DNA of 64,000 bases from Staphylococcus sp. MI 10-1553 (lineage in GTDB: Bacteria > Bacillota > Bacilli > Staphylococcales > Staphylococcaceae). The notes under the pieces were generated by a model. That model had not been told where the DNA came from. It was given only the letters and a program-made list of their open reading frames with translations, and made no database searches. A program made the translations under genes and the position numbers. The stretch covers positions 1,116,001 through 1,180,000 of the forward strand of contig NZ_CP048279.1 of NCBI RefSeq assembly GCF_010365305.1. Reading direction: 5' to 3'. Numbering within the stretch: position 1 is the stretch's first letter; every line of letters begins with the position of its first letter. Shown here in pieces: positions 9,276-19,033 of this stretch.

Positions 9276-9857
9276 TTAATTTTGATATGTTTCAGCGCGT
9301 TCGTAACCGTTGTGCACAAGGTCTAATTCACCGGTATGCGGGTCAATGACAAGTCCATGAACAGGCACTTTATTATCAAATAGCGGATGTTCATAAATCA
9401 TTTCAATGTTGTGCTTCACGTTATCATAAACATCGTCAAAGCCTTTTAAAAAGTTGGAAACATCGATGCCAGAGTAATTAAGAATATCGATCACTTGTTG
9501 GTCGACACCGCGCTCTTGCATCGTTGTCATCACTTCCTCGACATTAATATTCCCCATGCCGCAATCTTTATGTCCCATTATAATAATTTCTTCTGCACCT
9601 AAAGCATAGATGCCTACGAGTAAACTTCTCATTGTTGAACCGAATGGATGGCTAATCGTAGCCCCTGCATTTTTAACGACTTTTAAATCTCCATTATTGA
9701 AACCGAGTGCTTTAGTTGATAAATCTTGCAAACGTGTATCCATACAAGTGAGTAATACCGCTTTTTTTGAAGGTGTTTTACTTGTTGTATAAGCTTCGTA
9801 CGCTTTATTCGCCACAAATTCTTCGTTGTATTCTAAAATGTGTTCTAGTAATGTCAT
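9276..9857 (-). CDS. Beta-type carbonic anhydrase
   Basis: Zinc enzyme interconverting CO2 and bicarbonate. It has the ligand and dyad motif CMDTRLQDL (Cys, with Asp-Arg) and the second motif GHKDCGM (His, Cys). The 193 residues fit the short bacterial beta class with the Rv1284-like pattern. The frame opens at 9872, but GGGAGG then favours the ATG at 9857. It may supply bicarbonate for biotin-dependent carboxylases; a specific partner cannot be read here. Confidence 0.88.
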   Translation of the reverse strand: MTLLEHILEYNEEFVANKAYEAYTTSKTPSKKAVLLTCMDTRLQDLSTKALGFNNGDLKVVKNAGATISHPFGSTMRSLLVGIYALGAEEIIIMGHKDCGMGNINVEEVMTTMQERGVDQQVIDILNYSGIDVSNFLKGFDDVYDNVKHNIEMIYEHPLFDNKVPVHGLVIDPHTGELDLVHNGYERAETYQN

Positions 9858-9889
9858 TAGACTTCCTCCCAAGATTTGTACAGCGTTGA

Positions 9890-11236
9890 TTAATCTTTTG
9901 TTGTTTTAATATGCTTTGAACGACCTGTATTCGTGCGTTCGACTTCTTCTGGTTCTTTGTATTGTGGTGCACGGTTTGTTGACGTTGTAGCTTCATGTTG
10001 TTCATGTATTGACTTAGAATCCGTGTCTTGTGCTTTATCGATATGGTGCGTGTCGTTCGTTTCTTTACGATCATCCACTTGTTTGTCTTCTTTTTCACCA
10101 TAGTTATTATGCGCTTCGGCTAACGCTTCTTCATCTTGAGCTTCAAGTTCATCATATGTTTCTTCTTCAGGTGTTTTTCCTTTAATGACTTTACGTTGAT
10201 GAACAATAGCGTTGATTTCAGCACCAATAATTAAAATAAAGCCAGTGATGTACAACCATAACATTAAGACGATAACGCCTCCGATACTGCCATATGTTTT
10301 AGAGTAGTTGGCAAAGTTTGATACGTAAAAACCAAATGCCAATGAACCTACAATCCATACAATCGTTGAGAACAGGGAACCAGGAATAACAGATTTAAAT
10401 CTAATTTTCACATTTGGTGCTAGTGTATAAATAATTGTAAAGACAATAAGTACAGCTAATACAGGAAGGGCAGTACGTAACAGGCTAAAGACCCAACGGA
10501 CTTGCTCGTCAAGGCCTAATGGTCCGAATAATAAGTTACCGATTTGCTCACCAAACGTAAATAAGACGAGTGTGAGTGGTAATGTCATACCAATTAATAA
10601 TGTGAAGAAAATAGCTAACAATTTCGATACGACAAAGTTACGACTATCTTCTACATCATAAGCGACGTTAAAAGCGTTCATCATCGCAGTCATCCCATTA
10701 GATGCTGTCCACAATGCTAAGATCAACCCGACTGAGAGTAGACCACCACTTGCATTACCCATGACATCATCAATAATACCCGTAATGATGGAAGCCGTTT
10801 CTGCAGGTGCATTGTTTGAAATTTGTGCTGTAATCGTATCGCGATCAATGTTAAAGAGCGGTACGAGTGATAAGATGAAAATCAACATTGGGAATAGCGA
10901 CAACATAAAATAATAAGCGAGTTGTGCGGCTAATCCAGATGCATCATCTTTTCCGATACGATAAATTAAATAGCTAAAAAAGCTCGGACGATCCGTATAT
11001 TTGGCTGGTTTGTTAATTCTTGAAACGAAAAATGTTTGATTTTCTTTTGGCGCTTCTTTAGATTGAAACGGTTGAGGCTTTACGAATTTGTGTTTTTTGT
11101 CCGTTTCACCTGTAGCATCTCCTTTTCGATCAGGAGAGGGCGCTTCTTCTTTTTGATTTTGATCATTATCGTCATTAGAAATTGTATTTTTGATTTTATC
11201 AATGAAGCCTTCTGACTGTTGTTCGTTTTTAGACAT
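9890..11236 (-). CDS. YihY/BrkB-family membrane protein with acidic tail
   Basis: A 448-residue membrane protein of the YihY/virulence-factor BrkB family (once misnamed ribonuclease BN). About 90 charged, disordered N-terminal residues precede six hydrophobic segments with the family signatures LAYYFMLSLFPMLIF, ALWTASNGM and YGSIGGVIVLMLWLYITGF. After about residue 350 comes a low-complexity Glu/Asp/Lys/Thr tail. Function is unknown across the family. The gene follows the hairpin at 11262-11312 and precedes carbonic anhydrase on the same strand. Confidence 0.82.
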   Translation of the reverse strand: MSKNEQQSEGFIDKIKNTISNDDNDQNQKEEAPSPDRKGDATGETDKKHKFVKPQPFQSKEAPKENQTFFVSRINKPAKYTDRPSFFSYLIYRIGKDDASGLAAQLAYYFMLSLFPMLIFILSLVPLFNIDRDTITAQISNNAPAETASIITGIIDDVMGNASGGLLSVGLILALWTASNGMTAMMNAFNVAYDVEDSRNFVVSKLLAIFFTLLIGMTLPLTLVLFTFGEQIGNLLFGPLGLDEQVRWVFSLLRTALPVLAVLIVFTIIYTLAPNVKIRFKSVIPGSLFSTIVWIVGSLAFGFYVSNFANYSKTYGSIGGVIVLMLWLYITGFILIIGAEINAIVHQRKVIKGKTPEEETYDELEAQDEEALAEAHNNYGEKEDKQVDDRKETNDTHHIDKAQDTDSKSIHEQHEATTSTNRAPQYKEPEEVERTNTGRSKHIKTTKD

Positions 11237-11261
11237 AGCTAAACTCCTTATCTTAAAAATT

Positions 11262-11312
11262 AAAAGGGGGCAATCTACAAGGCATCATAAAATGTGCATT
11301 GAAATTGCCCCA
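11262..11312 (-). terminator. Terminator downstream of the ptpA-ytxH-like pair
   Basis: Read on the minus strand, GGGGCAATTT pairs with AGATTGCCCC and is followed by CTTTTAATTTTT. It ends the unit that includes the gene at 11453-11740. The rest of 11237-11452 shows nothing else. Confidence 0.65.
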
Positions 11313-11452
11313 GGGTATGACAGACGACATCAAACATATGAACGACATATAAAGTCAATGCATTGAAATGTTAACGTATCAATGTGAGTCATATCAGGTG
11401 CTCGTACTAAAGATGTCATTGTCATCCAACGATTAATCTAACAATGTTTAGA

Positions 11453-11740
11453 TTAAAGACCAATTTGTTTGTTGTTTTTGCGTTCCATAAACGTATCTTT
11501 TGCATTGCGTAAAGAACGTTCTAATTCTGGATTATTACGACGAATTTCGTCAAACGTATTTTTCCAGTATAATACTTCATCTTTCACTTGAGTGAACTTA
11601 GAAGGTTGGCTTGAACGTTGACCCGTTTTAATGTTGTTCACTGAAGTTTTCACAGAACGGCGTGTGTTTTTGTCGATTAACGCAATCGCACCGCCAACTG
11701 TAGCCCCAATTAAGATTCCAGGTAATAATTTGTTTTGCAT
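11453..11740 (-). CDS. YtxH-like small protein
   Basis: A 95-residue protein with one glycine-rich hydrophobic N-terminal segment (LLPGILIGATVGGAIAL) followed by a basic, helical tail, as in YtxH-domain proteins of Firmicutes. The function is unknown; the YtxH family is linked to general stress in Bacillus. It follows ptpA by about seven bases on the same strand, behind AAAGGGG, so the two are probably co-transcribed. Confidence 0.65.
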   Translation of the reverse strand: MQNKLLPGILIGATVGGAIALIDKNTRRSVKTSVNNIKTGQRSSQPSKFTQVKDEVLYWKNTFDEIRRNNPELERSLRNAKDTFMERKNNKQIGL

Positions 11741-11747
11741 AATGATG

Positions 11748-12206
11748 TTACCCCTTTCGCGTGTCTTTAAGAATATGGTCTATTAAATGATCCGTTGATG
11801 ATTGTATCATTTCATAAACGCCTTCAAAATTATTTGTGTAATATGGGTCTGGAACGTCTGTTTCATCCATATCACTGAATTCAAGCAATTTGTACAACTT
11901 CCCTTTAAGATGAGGATTAATATCTTTAATATTATCTACATTGCTTTGATCCATTGCAATAATGTAATCAAAATCATCCGTTTGTGTAAATAATTCGCTA
12001 ATCATCCCATCGAAAGGAATGTCATGTGCTTTTAAAATATTTTGTGTACCTTGATGAGGGGGTTCACCTAAATTCCAGCGACCTGTCCCTCTCGAGTATA
12101 CTTCAATGTCGTCAATATTGCGATTCTTTAGACGTTGGCGCATGATTGCCTCAGCCATAGGAGATCGACAAATATTACCTAAACATACAAAAGCAACTGT
12201 TGTCAT
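11748..12206 (-). CDS. ptpA: Low-molecular-weight protein tyrosine phosphatase PtpA
   Basis: The N-terminus has the P-loop CLGNICRS with nucleophile C8 and its arginine, and the acid loop carries VPDPYYTN with the general-acid Asp. The 152 residues match staphylococcal PtpA, a phosphotyrosine phosphatase that S. aureus secretes during infection of macrophages. The frame opens at 12221, but GGAGG lies seven bases before the ATG at 12206. It is divergent from the UPF0435 gene. Confidence 0.9.
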   Translation of the reverse strand: MTTVAFVCLGNICRSPMAEAIMRQRLKNRNIDDIEVYSRGTGRWNLGEPPHQGTQNILKAHDIPFDGMISELFTQTDDFDYIIAMDQSNVDNIKDINPHLKGKLYKLLEFSDMDETDVPDPYYTNNFEGVYEMIQSSTDHLIDHILKDTRKG

Positions 12207-12338
12207 GTAGATAACCTCCATGTTCTAATCTATATGCCCATTTTAGCCTTTTTTAAAACAATTCGAAAGTGATAGCGACAAAAATTTTTCAAATATTCAT
12301 CACTTTGATAAAATATTGGAGACGAAAGGATGAGATAA

Positions 12339-12542
12339 ATGTCAAAAACTATTGAAGAAATGATTATAGAAATACGCGATCGTTTGAATTTAGTTAACCC
12401 GGGATTAATTGATCCAGAAAACTATAGTGAAAATGATCGTGAAGATATAGAAGATATACACGCGTTTGTCACTTCGAAACGTGAATTTACACCACGTGAA
12501 ATGACAGGTATTACTGAAGCATTAGGTGATATTCGCAAGTAA
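12339..12542 (+). CDS. UPF0435 (DUF1128) family protein
   Basis: A 67-residue acidic cytosolic protein matching the staphylococcal UPF0435 family: REKLN-like N-terminus (IRDRLNLVNPGLIDPENY) and a C-terminal TGITEALGDIRK. Function unknown. GAAAGGATGAG precedes the ATG. It lies 21 bases ahead of ampS and is probably in the same operon. Confidence 0.8.
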   Translation: MSKTIEEMIIEIRDRLNLVNPGLIDPENYSENDREDIEDIHAFVTSKREFTPREMTGITEALGDIRK

Positions 12543-12563
12543 TTCGAATGGGGAGGTTTTTAT

Positions 12564-13796
12564 ATGACAATTGAGAAACGATTACAACAATATGCTAAAT
12601 TACTCGTACGTGTAGGGATGAACGTACAACAAGGTCAACCTGTATATATTCGTACATCTGTAGAAACTGTTGACTTCACACGTTTAATTGTAAAAGAAGC
12701 TTATGCAGCAGGGGCATCAGATGTAAGAGTGAAATATGAGGATCCTCAAGTTAAGCGTCTGACATACGAAAATGAGCCGACATCATTTTTTGAACAAGAG
12801 GTCAAAGGCTATGATGTGGATGAACGCATGGATTACGTGAACCGTGGTGCATGTATGCTAGCGTTGTTATCAGAAGATCCAGATTTGTTGAATGGCATTG
12901 ATTCTGACAAATTAAAGGCGGCACAACGTCAATACGCAAAAGCTTTTAAACCTTATATGATTGCAGCACAAAAAAATAGTTTCCCGTGGCTTGTAGCAAG
13001 TTATCCTTCTCAAGCATGGGCAAACCGTGTGTATCCTGAGTTAAATGATGAAGAAGCGATGGCGCGATTTTTAGAAGATATTTTAAGTATTGTACGCGTT
13101 GATGGCAATGACCCAATCGAAAACTGGGAAAAGCATGCGAAAAACTTAAAATCACGTGCTGCGATGTTAAATGACAGAGCTTATACAGCGTTTCATTTCG
13201 TTTCAGAAGGGACGGACTTACATATTGGCTTACCAAAAGGCCATATTTGGGAAGAACCGATGAGCTATACAGAAAAAGGGCAAGGCTTTATTGCTAACAT
13301 TCCAACTGAAGAAGTGTTCACTGCACCTGATTGCAACAACGTAAACGGCTATGTCACAAATAAATTACCGCTCAGTTATAATGGCACAATTATTGACGGT
13401 TTCACATTGACGTTTAAAGATGGTGCTGTTGTTGATTTTGAAGCAGCACAAGGAGAAGCAGTTTTAGCGGATTTACTCGATACAGACGAAGGTGCACGTC
13501 GTTTAGGTGAGGTCGCATTAGTGCCAGATGATTCACCGATTTCAAATAAAAACACTATTTTCTTTAATACATTGTTTGATGAAAATGCATCGTGCCATAT
13601 CGCTTTAGGTGCCGCATATGCGTTTAATTTGCAAGGCGGGACTGAAATGACGGCAGAAGAACTGAAAGCCCACGGTTTGAACGATTCTTTAACACATGTG
13701 GACTTTATGATTGGTAGTAGTGATCTTAATATTTACGGCGTACTTGAGGATGGTACAGAAGAACAAGTATTTAAAGATGGAAATTGGGTTAATTAA
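12564..13796 (+). CDS. ampS: M29-family aminopeptidase AmpS
   Basis: A 410-residue thermophilic-metalloprotease (M29) aminopeptidase. The family's metal ligands are in the C-terminal half: Glu in [10 protein letters not shown], Glu and His in the [11 protein letters not shown] region, and His/Asp in LTHVDFMIG. It releases N-terminal residues from peptides in the cytosol. GGGGAGG precedes the ATG, and the length matches S. aureus AmpS. The thioesterase gene follows at 19 bases. Confidence 0.9.
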   Translation: MTIEKRLQQYAKLLVRVGMNVQQGQPVYIRTSVETVDFTRLIVKEAYAAGASDVRVKYEDPQVKRLTYENEPTSFFEQEVKGYDVDERMDYVNRGACMLALLSEDPDLLNGIDSDKLKAAQRQYAKAFKPYMIAAQKNSFPWLVASYPSQAWANRVYPELNDEEAMARFLEDILSIVRVDGNDPIENWEKHAKNLKSRAAMLNDRAYTAFHFVSEGTDLHIGLPKGHIWEEPMSYTEKGQGFIANIPTEEVFTAPDCNNVNGYVTNKLPLSYNGTIIDGFTLTFKDGAVVDFEAAQGEAVLADLLDTDEGARRLGEVALVPDDSPISNKNTIFFNTLFDENASCHIALGAAYAFNLQGGTEMTAEELKAHGLNDSLTHVDFMIGSSDLNIYGVLEDGTEEQVFKDGNWVN

Positions 13797-13814
13797 ACAT
13801 ATTGAGGTGACGAC

Positions 13815-14336
13815 ATGGCAAAAATAGATAAAAAAGCGATGCAAGATTCGAAAGTTTATAAATCGAGACAAGTGTTTCCACAAGATACAAATCATCTCGG
13901 GACGTTGTTCGGTGGTACGATGATGGCAAATATTGATGAAATTGCGGCAATTTGTGCAATGAAACATGCGAATCAAACTGTCGTGACGGCTTCTACAGAT
14001 TCAGTAGACTTTTTAAAACCGATTCGTAACGGCGACATTTTAACGTATATCGCGATGGTTTCATATTCAGGTAGTTCATCAATGGAAGTTTGTGTTCAAA
14101 TTTTAATTGAAGATATTCCGAACAATAAGCAAGAGTTAGCAGCACTCAGCTTTTTAACTTTTGTAGCATTGGATGATGATGGAAAGCCAACACAGGTGCC
14201 TGCAGTATATCCTGAAACAGATGCAGAAAAATGGTTTCATGAAACAGCTGAAGCACGTGTGGCACGCCGAAAAGCACGTCGTAAAGAAAGTAAACAAACA
14301 CTGCAATTTATTTCAGAATTAGAATTTAAGCAATAA
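13815..14336 (+). CDS. Acyl-CoA thioesterase, hot-dog fold (YkhA-like)
   Basis: A 173-residue single hot-dog domain with the family block FPQDTNHLGTLFGGTMMANID, carrying the catalytic Asn/Asp region, and TASTDSVDFLKPIRNGD. It likely hydrolyses short- to medium-chain acyl-CoA. The C-terminus is basic (ARVARRKARRK). GAGGTGA precedes the ATG. Probably co-transcribed with ampS. Confidence 0.85.
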   Translation: MAKIDKKAMQDSKVYKSRQVFPQDTNHLGTLFGGTMMANIDEIAAICAMKHANQTVVTASTDSVDFLKPIRNGDILTYIAMVSYSGSSSMEVCVQILIEDIPNNKQELAALSFLTFVALDDDGKPTQVPAVYPETDAEKWFHETAEARVARRKARRKESKQTLQFISELEFKQ

Positions 14337-14343
14337 TCAATAG

Positions 14344-14379
14344 AAAGGCTGGGAAACGTTGATATGCTCCCCAGCCTTT
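14344..14379. terminator. Bidirectional terminator
   Basis: AAAGGCTGGG pairs exactly with CCCAGCCTTT between convergent genes. Confidence 0.7.
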
Positions 14380-14401
14380 ATCGTACTCATGTATTGATTA
14401 T

Positions 14402-15544
14402 TCATGATTGATTAAAAAGTGTGTGCATGCGTGCTTCTTGTGCTTTAAAATCAACATTTGGATAGTACATATTTTTAACAAGAATGTTCGGTCCAAGACA
14501 TTCAAATTTTGGACAATGACAATTAATCGCCTGAGCTAACGGACTATCCAACCATCTTTGGAATACATCAGTCAATTGATCATGACGAATATTAGAAATC
14601 GTTCCTGTTTCATCACCAAAGTCTGTCACAATGACGTTCCCTGTAAACACATTCACATTTAAACGACTGCGACCATCTGGATCATTACGTATCGTGACGT
14701 TCGGTGCTTGTTTTAACTTTTGACGTAACTTCGCATCTGCTTCATCTTGCAAACAAGGGAATATCGGCAGTGTTCCAAACAACATCCATGTATTTGGATT
14801 ACGCACATCTAATAAATGCGAAATGGCTTCTTTCATCGTTTTCAAATCGAGTACTTCCAATTGGCTCGCAAAATCAGCAGGGTACATCGGATGAATTTCA
14901 TGGCGTTGACATTTCATATCGTTCACGACTTCGCGATGAATAGACGTGAGATGTGGATAGGTACTTTTGTTTAACATCGTTTCTGCTGAGACGAACATGC
15001 CTTGCTCACTTAAAGTACGTGCGTTTGAAATCATTTGTTCATACAATTTCAATTTCGCTTTTAATGGCGGTTGCTTTTCCATCGCACCGAAGCCGACTTC
15101 AGTAAATGTATCAATCGTGCCCCAATTGTGTGAAATATGTAGCACATCAATATATTCTGCAATATCCAAGTAACGGTCTAACGGTAAAGTTAAATTCGAA
15201 TTTAATTGGACGTATATGCCACGTTGATAAGCGTACTTTAATAATGGTTTAACCACTTCACGAATTGATTTTTTTGAAAACACGGGCTCGCCACCTGTAA
15301 TAGAAATCGTACGTAACGTTGGAATCTCATCTAAACGTTGTAAAATTAATGACATCGGTAATGTATCGGGGTCTTTCGTTTGTAATGTATAGCCCACAGC
15401 ACAATGACTACAGCGCATATTACACAGATTCGTTGTCGTGAATTCAACGTTGCTCAGCGTCAATTCATCGTATTGTTCTATATCTGTATAAGGCTCCCAC
15501 GGGTCATTAAGTATTGAAATAGGCTCCTTTTGGGTCGTTAACAT
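14402..15544 (-). CDS. YfkAB-type radical SAM protein
   Basis: A 380-residue radical SAM enzyme with the Fe-S/SAM motif CNMRCSHC (CxxxCxxC) near residue 42 and the ITGGEP motif. Further cysteines lie at the C-terminus (CHCPKFECLGP), as in the YfkB-like CxC-motif extension that may hold an auxiliary cluster. It matches Bacillus YfkAB. The substrate is unknown. GAGGAG precedes the start. Confidence 0.85.
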   Translation of the reverse strand: MLTTQKEPISILNDPWEPYTDIEQYDELTLSNVEFTTTNLCNMRCSHCAVGYTLQTKDPDTLPMSLILQRLDEIPTLRTISITGGEPVFSKKSIREVVKPLLKYAYQRGIYVQLNSNLTLPLDRYLDIAEYIDVLHISHNWGTIDTFTEVGFGAMEKQPPLKAKLKLYEQMISNARTLSEQGMFVSAETMLNKSTYPHLTSIHREVVNDMKCQRHEIHPMYPADFASQLEVLDLKTMKEAISHLLDVRNPNTWMLFGTLPIFPCLQDEADAKLRQKLKQAPNVTIRNDPDGRSRLNVNVFTGNVIVTDFGDETGTISNIRHDQLTDVFQRWLDSPLAQAINCHCPKFECLGPNILVKNMYYPNVDFKAQEARMHTLFNQS

Positions 15545-15659
15545 TATTAAAAACTCCTCATCTTAAAATACATGATCATTTGATATTTACCATTGAGGAA
15601 AATCAAATTCATGTTAATATAACTATGACAACTGCAATTATAAAGGAGAATCATAAAGT

Positions 15660-15821
15660 ATGAAAGAGCCACAAACTATGAATCAAGTGAAAGAGAGACT
15701 TTCTCAATTTTTAGAAGAGATTGAACATGCGGATCCGAACGAGGTTGATGTCGCGGATATCGACGAATGGATTCACCTATTAGACCAACTTGAAGCGAAA
15801 GTGAATCAATTACGTAAATAA
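15660..15821 (+). CDS. Small conserved protein (SE1561-like)
   Basis: A 53-residue acidic protein beginning MKEPQTMNQVKERLSQFLEE and ending in a coiled helix with LLDQLEAKVNQLRK. AAAGGAGAA precedes the ATG by a normal distance. It resembles the short staphylococcal SE1561 family as I remember it. Function unknown. It is divergent from the radical SAM gene. Confidence 0.6.
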   Translation: MKEPQTMNQVKERLSQFLEEIEHADPNEVDVADIDEWIHLLDQLEAKVNQLRK

Positions 15822-15899
15822 ATATGGGTCAATATGTTTGAACGATATACTTTGGGGTATACAGTGAAATAGATATTGAAAAGAAAGGTGATGCAAATT

Positions 15900-16412
15900 A
15901 TGGCAAAAGTAGCTGTATTATTAGCAGACGAATTTGAAGATGTTGAATTCACTAGCCCCAAAGAAGCACTTGAAGAAGCGGGCCATGAAACGGTAGTGAT
16001 TGGTACAACTGCCAATGCTGAAATTGTAGGTAAACATGGGACTAAAGTGACTGTGGACCTATCTATTGCTGATGCAAAACCAGAAGATTACGATGGTTTA
16101 TTATTACCAGGTGGATTCTCACCAGACTTATTGCGTGGTGATGCAGAACAAAGATTTGGTACTTTCGCGAAATATTTCTTAAAAGAAGATTTACCATCAT
16201 TCGCAATTTGCCACGGACCACAAATTTTAATCGACACAGACGAGTTAAAAGGTCGTACTTTAACTGCTGTGCTTAATGTACGTAAAGACTTATCTAATGC
16301 AGGTGCAAACGTTGTTGACGAATCAGTTGTTGTAGATAAAAAATTAGTAACAAGTCGTACGCCTGATGATTTAGATGACTTTAACAGAGAAATTGTAAAT
16401 CAATTTAAATAA
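15900..16412 (+). CDS. DJ-1/PfpI-family stress protein (YfkM/SAV1875-like)
   Basis: A 170-residue DJ-1/PfpI protein with the nucleophile elbow FAICHGPQ (C104) and the acidic residues of DEFEDVEF. It is closely similar to S. aureus SAV1875 and Bacillus general stress protein YfkM. Members act as chaperones, deglycases or glyoxalases; which applies is unsettled. The frame opens at 15876, but AAAGGTGAT favours the ATG at 15900. Confidence 0.85.
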   Translation: MAKVAVLLADEFEDVEFTSPKEALEEAGHETVVIGTTANAEIVGKHGTKVTVDLSIADAKPEDYDGLLLPGGFSPDLLRGDAEQRFGTFAKYFLKEDLPSFAICHGPQILIDTDELKGRTLTAVLNVRKDLSNAGANVVDESVVVDKKLVTSRTPDDLDDFNREIVNQFK

Positions 16413-16428
16413 TAAATGGTTGATTGAG

Positions 16429-16463
16429 AGCGAGCGCTAGAGTTTCTAGTGTTCGCTTTTTTA
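16429..16463 (+). terminator. Terminator of the DJ-1/PfpI gene
   Basis: AGCGAGCGCTAGA pairs with TCTAGTGTTCGCT, followed by six T. Confidence 0.7.
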
Positions 16464-16523
16464 GCTTTTTAATACATATCTTTACATCGGTATTGTATGA
16501 GGCATTTCCGAATGCAGAATTAA

Positions 16524-16782
16524 CCCTCGCGTTCTTAGGAACCTAGCCTCAACTAAACTCAGCTTGATTGTAGTGTACATTAGAAGGAAGCTGAATTGGA
16601 TTTTCGGGAGCTGTACAGAAATCTCATGTGTAACAAAGATTTCGTAGTACTGTCCCCGCAAGGCTGACTAGACATCTCAAAAGCGAACGCATTGAGATGT
16701 CAGACAGCTACTGCGTTAAACAATAGTCACTATCAAAGTGGAAAGTGATTACTTCAGTTAGCATATATCCCTCAAGAGTCTC
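16524..16782 (-). repeat. Structured dispersed repeat, copy B
   Basis: Same element as 4155-4420 in reverse orientation. The first stem here is GACATCTCAA/TTGAGATGTC, where copies A and C have GACTTCTCAA/TTGAGAAGTC, a paired change. The last stem is TCAGCTT/AAGCTGA. It lies between the convergent DJ-1/PfpI and pyruvate-oxidase genes. The remainder of 16413-17087 holds only the two terminators. Confidence 0.75.
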
Positions 16783-17034
16783 GGAAAGTTCTTGCAATCT
16801 ATAGTTACACCTCAAGTGTTAGATTTAAGCGTATTAAAAATACTCATTTCTCATTTTTAAATAGTCTCAAGAGCTTGCTAGGACTGTGTGATGTTTTACA
16901 GGTCGCTTAAATTTTGCCAGTTCTTACATTTTTGGTAAAGTCATATGAACATGAAATAATAAACTTTACGCTAACGCATACTTTCTTAAATATAAGATTA
17001 AACGTAAAAGTGGAAATCCGAACTCAAAACAGCC

Positions 17035-17072
17035 ACAAAAAAACAGCACAGGTAATTTCACCCATACTGTTT
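17035..17072 (-). terminator. Terminator of the pyruvate oxidase gene
   Basis: On the minus strand AACAGTATGGGT pairs with ACCTGTGCTGTT, followed by seven T. Confidence 0.65.
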
Positions 17073-17087
17073 GAATATGAAACGCTC

Positions 17088-18833
17088 TTATAAGAAACGT
17101 CTAACTGCAGTTGTTAATGATGGCATTTCGTTAAAGATAAATTTGCGATCTTCTGTTAAACTACGGTATGCCCATTTTGCATAATTAATCGCTTGTTCAG
17201 GTACGATTTTACCTGGAAGTGGCGCAGCATTTTTATCTACATACACATTGACGATTGTCGGTTTGTGTTGTTGTACAGCAGTTTGTACGATTGAATCGAT
17301 GTCTTTCGGATCTTTCAATGTATAACCGACACCGCCACAAGCTTCTGCAAATTTCGCGAAGTCAATATCACTAAAGTCGATACCGTACTCTAATTCGCCA
17401 GCTTCTTGTTGTTCATATTTAATAAATGAAAGTTCGCTGTTATTAAGGACGAACAACACCATTGGTAAATTGTATTGTACCGCTGTTGAGAAGTCTTGCA
17501 TAACCATTTCGAACGCACCGTCACCTGTAATACCAATCACTTGACGGCCAGGGAAGGCGATACGTGACGCAATAGCTGTTGGAAGCGCACAACCCATCGT
17601 ACCGAGCCAGCTTGAAATGATGAAGTGGTTGTTCACACCTAAATTCAAGTAACGTGTTGACCAAACAGTTGATGTACCAACGTCAGCTGCAATGACCGTA
17701 TCATCAGTCATGACTTTATTAATCGCATCCATCAATCGTTCAGGACGAATAGGTATAGCATCGTTATTTTTATCCTCAGTCATCCAACCTTTCCAAGTTT
17801 CACGATGGTCTAACATTTCATTTAAGAATGGTCGTTTTTCGACAGGTTGAATTGCGTCTGTTAATGCGCGTAATGCCAGTTGACTGTCCCCAACGATAGG
17901 TGCATCGACATCGAAGCGGTGACCGATTGCTTCTGGGTTTTCATCGATTTGAATCGCTGGAATGTTTTTCTTCGGTAAATAATCAATATACGGATAGTTC
18001 GTACCTGCTAAAATGAGCAAGTCCGCATTTTGCATTGCTTGGTAAGATGGTTTTGAACCAATTTTACCGAGGTTACCGAGATTATAAGGATGGTCATCAC
18101 CTACAATAGTTTTGGATGGCAACGTCACGATAGTTGGAATTTTACCTTTTTCAATGAATTGACGTACTTCTGCTTTTGCATGGTCTGTCCCTTTACCGAC
18201 TAAAATGACAGGGCGCTTACTTTCATTGAATAATTGTGCAGCGCGTTGAATTTCGTGATTTAAGGGTTGACGACGTTCTGGTACGTAAGGGTCAACTTCT
18301 GTAGGGAAATTGTCCTCAACTTTTGTATTTAAAATGTTGTTTGGTAAAGTCAGCACTGCAACACCTTTTTCACGGTATGCGGTACGAATCGCTTCGTCAA
18401 CAATTTCGAAAATACGTGTAGCATCACTGTCTTTCAATTGATAGTTGTAAACCGCAACATCTTCAAACAATTTTGGTAAATCCACTTCTTGGAATGCTTT
18501 TGTGCCAAGTTTATGACTATCTGCTTGTCCTGACAATACAAGTTGTGGCACATTATCCATTTTTGCATCGTACATCCCGTTTAATAAATGGATGGCACCA
18601 GGTCCACCGATTGCAAGTGAGACTGCAATTTTACCAGTTAACTTAGTATAAGCGGCTGCTGCTAGACTTGCGACTTCTTCATGACGCACGTGAATAAAGT
18701 CAATATCGTTTTCAGCTGTTTTTAATCCATCGACAACAGCATCGATAGAGTCACCTGGAATACCATATACATGATCAATATCCCATGCTTTTAATGCTCT
18801 TACTAAAGCCATATTTGCTTTTACTTTTCCCAT
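17088..18833 (-). CDS. cidC: CidC-like pyruvate oxidase
   Basis: A 581-residue thiamine-diphosphate enzyme. The catalytic glutamate is in HVRHEEVASLAAAAYTKLTG, the FAD-binding middle domain follows, and the TPP motif is GDGAFEMVMQDF...LPMVLFVLNN. Closest to S. aureus CidC, a membrane-associated enzyme that oxidises pyruvate to acetate and CO2 and passes electrons to menaquinone. The conserved end ITEDRKF...AVRRFL fits the C-terminal membrane-binding part. In S. aureus cidC lies in the cidABC operon; here it stands alone with its own terminator. Confidence 0.85.
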   Translation of the reverse strand: MGKVKANMALVRALKAWDIDHVYGIPGDSIDAVVDGLKTAENDIDFIHVRHEEVASLAAAAYTKLTGKIAVSLAIGGPGAIHLLNGMYDAKMDNVPQLVLSGQADSHKLGTKAFQEVDLPKLFEDVAVYNYQLKDSDATRIFEIVDEAIRTAYREKGVAVLTLPNNILNTKVEDNFPTEVDPYVPERRQPLNHEIQRAAQLFNESKRPVILVGKGTDHAKAEVRQFIEKGKIPTIVTLPSKTIVGDDHPYNLGNLGKIGSKPSYQAMQNADLLILAGTNYPYIDYLPKKNIPAIQIDENPEAIGHRFDVDAPIVGDSQLALRALTDAIQPVEKRPFLNEMLDHRETWKGWMTEDKNNDAIPIRPERLMDAINKVMTDDTVIAADVGTSTVWSTRYLNLGVNNHFIISSWLGTMGCALPTAIASRIAFPGRQVIGITGDGAFEMVMQDFSTAVQYNLPMVLFVLNNSELSFIKYEQQEAGELEYGIDFSDIDFAKFAEACGGVGYTLKDPKDIDSIVQTAVQQHKPTIVNVYVDKNAAPLPGKIVPEQAINYAKWAYRSLTEDRKFIFNEMPSLTTAVRRFL

Positions 18834-19033
18834 AATAATGATTACTCCTTCTGTTTCGATTCTCTTTATGACAGTTACATACCCATTTTTCCACGTTCAG
18901 TAACAATCTTCAATGTTCGTGCTCAAGCTCGTTCTACAGACTGATTTTTGCCGAAACATATAGCATATTTTTGAAGGACTTGGTAAACTCACATTATTAA
19001 GTGATTTGAAAATGAGAAAGTAGGTCATCATGT

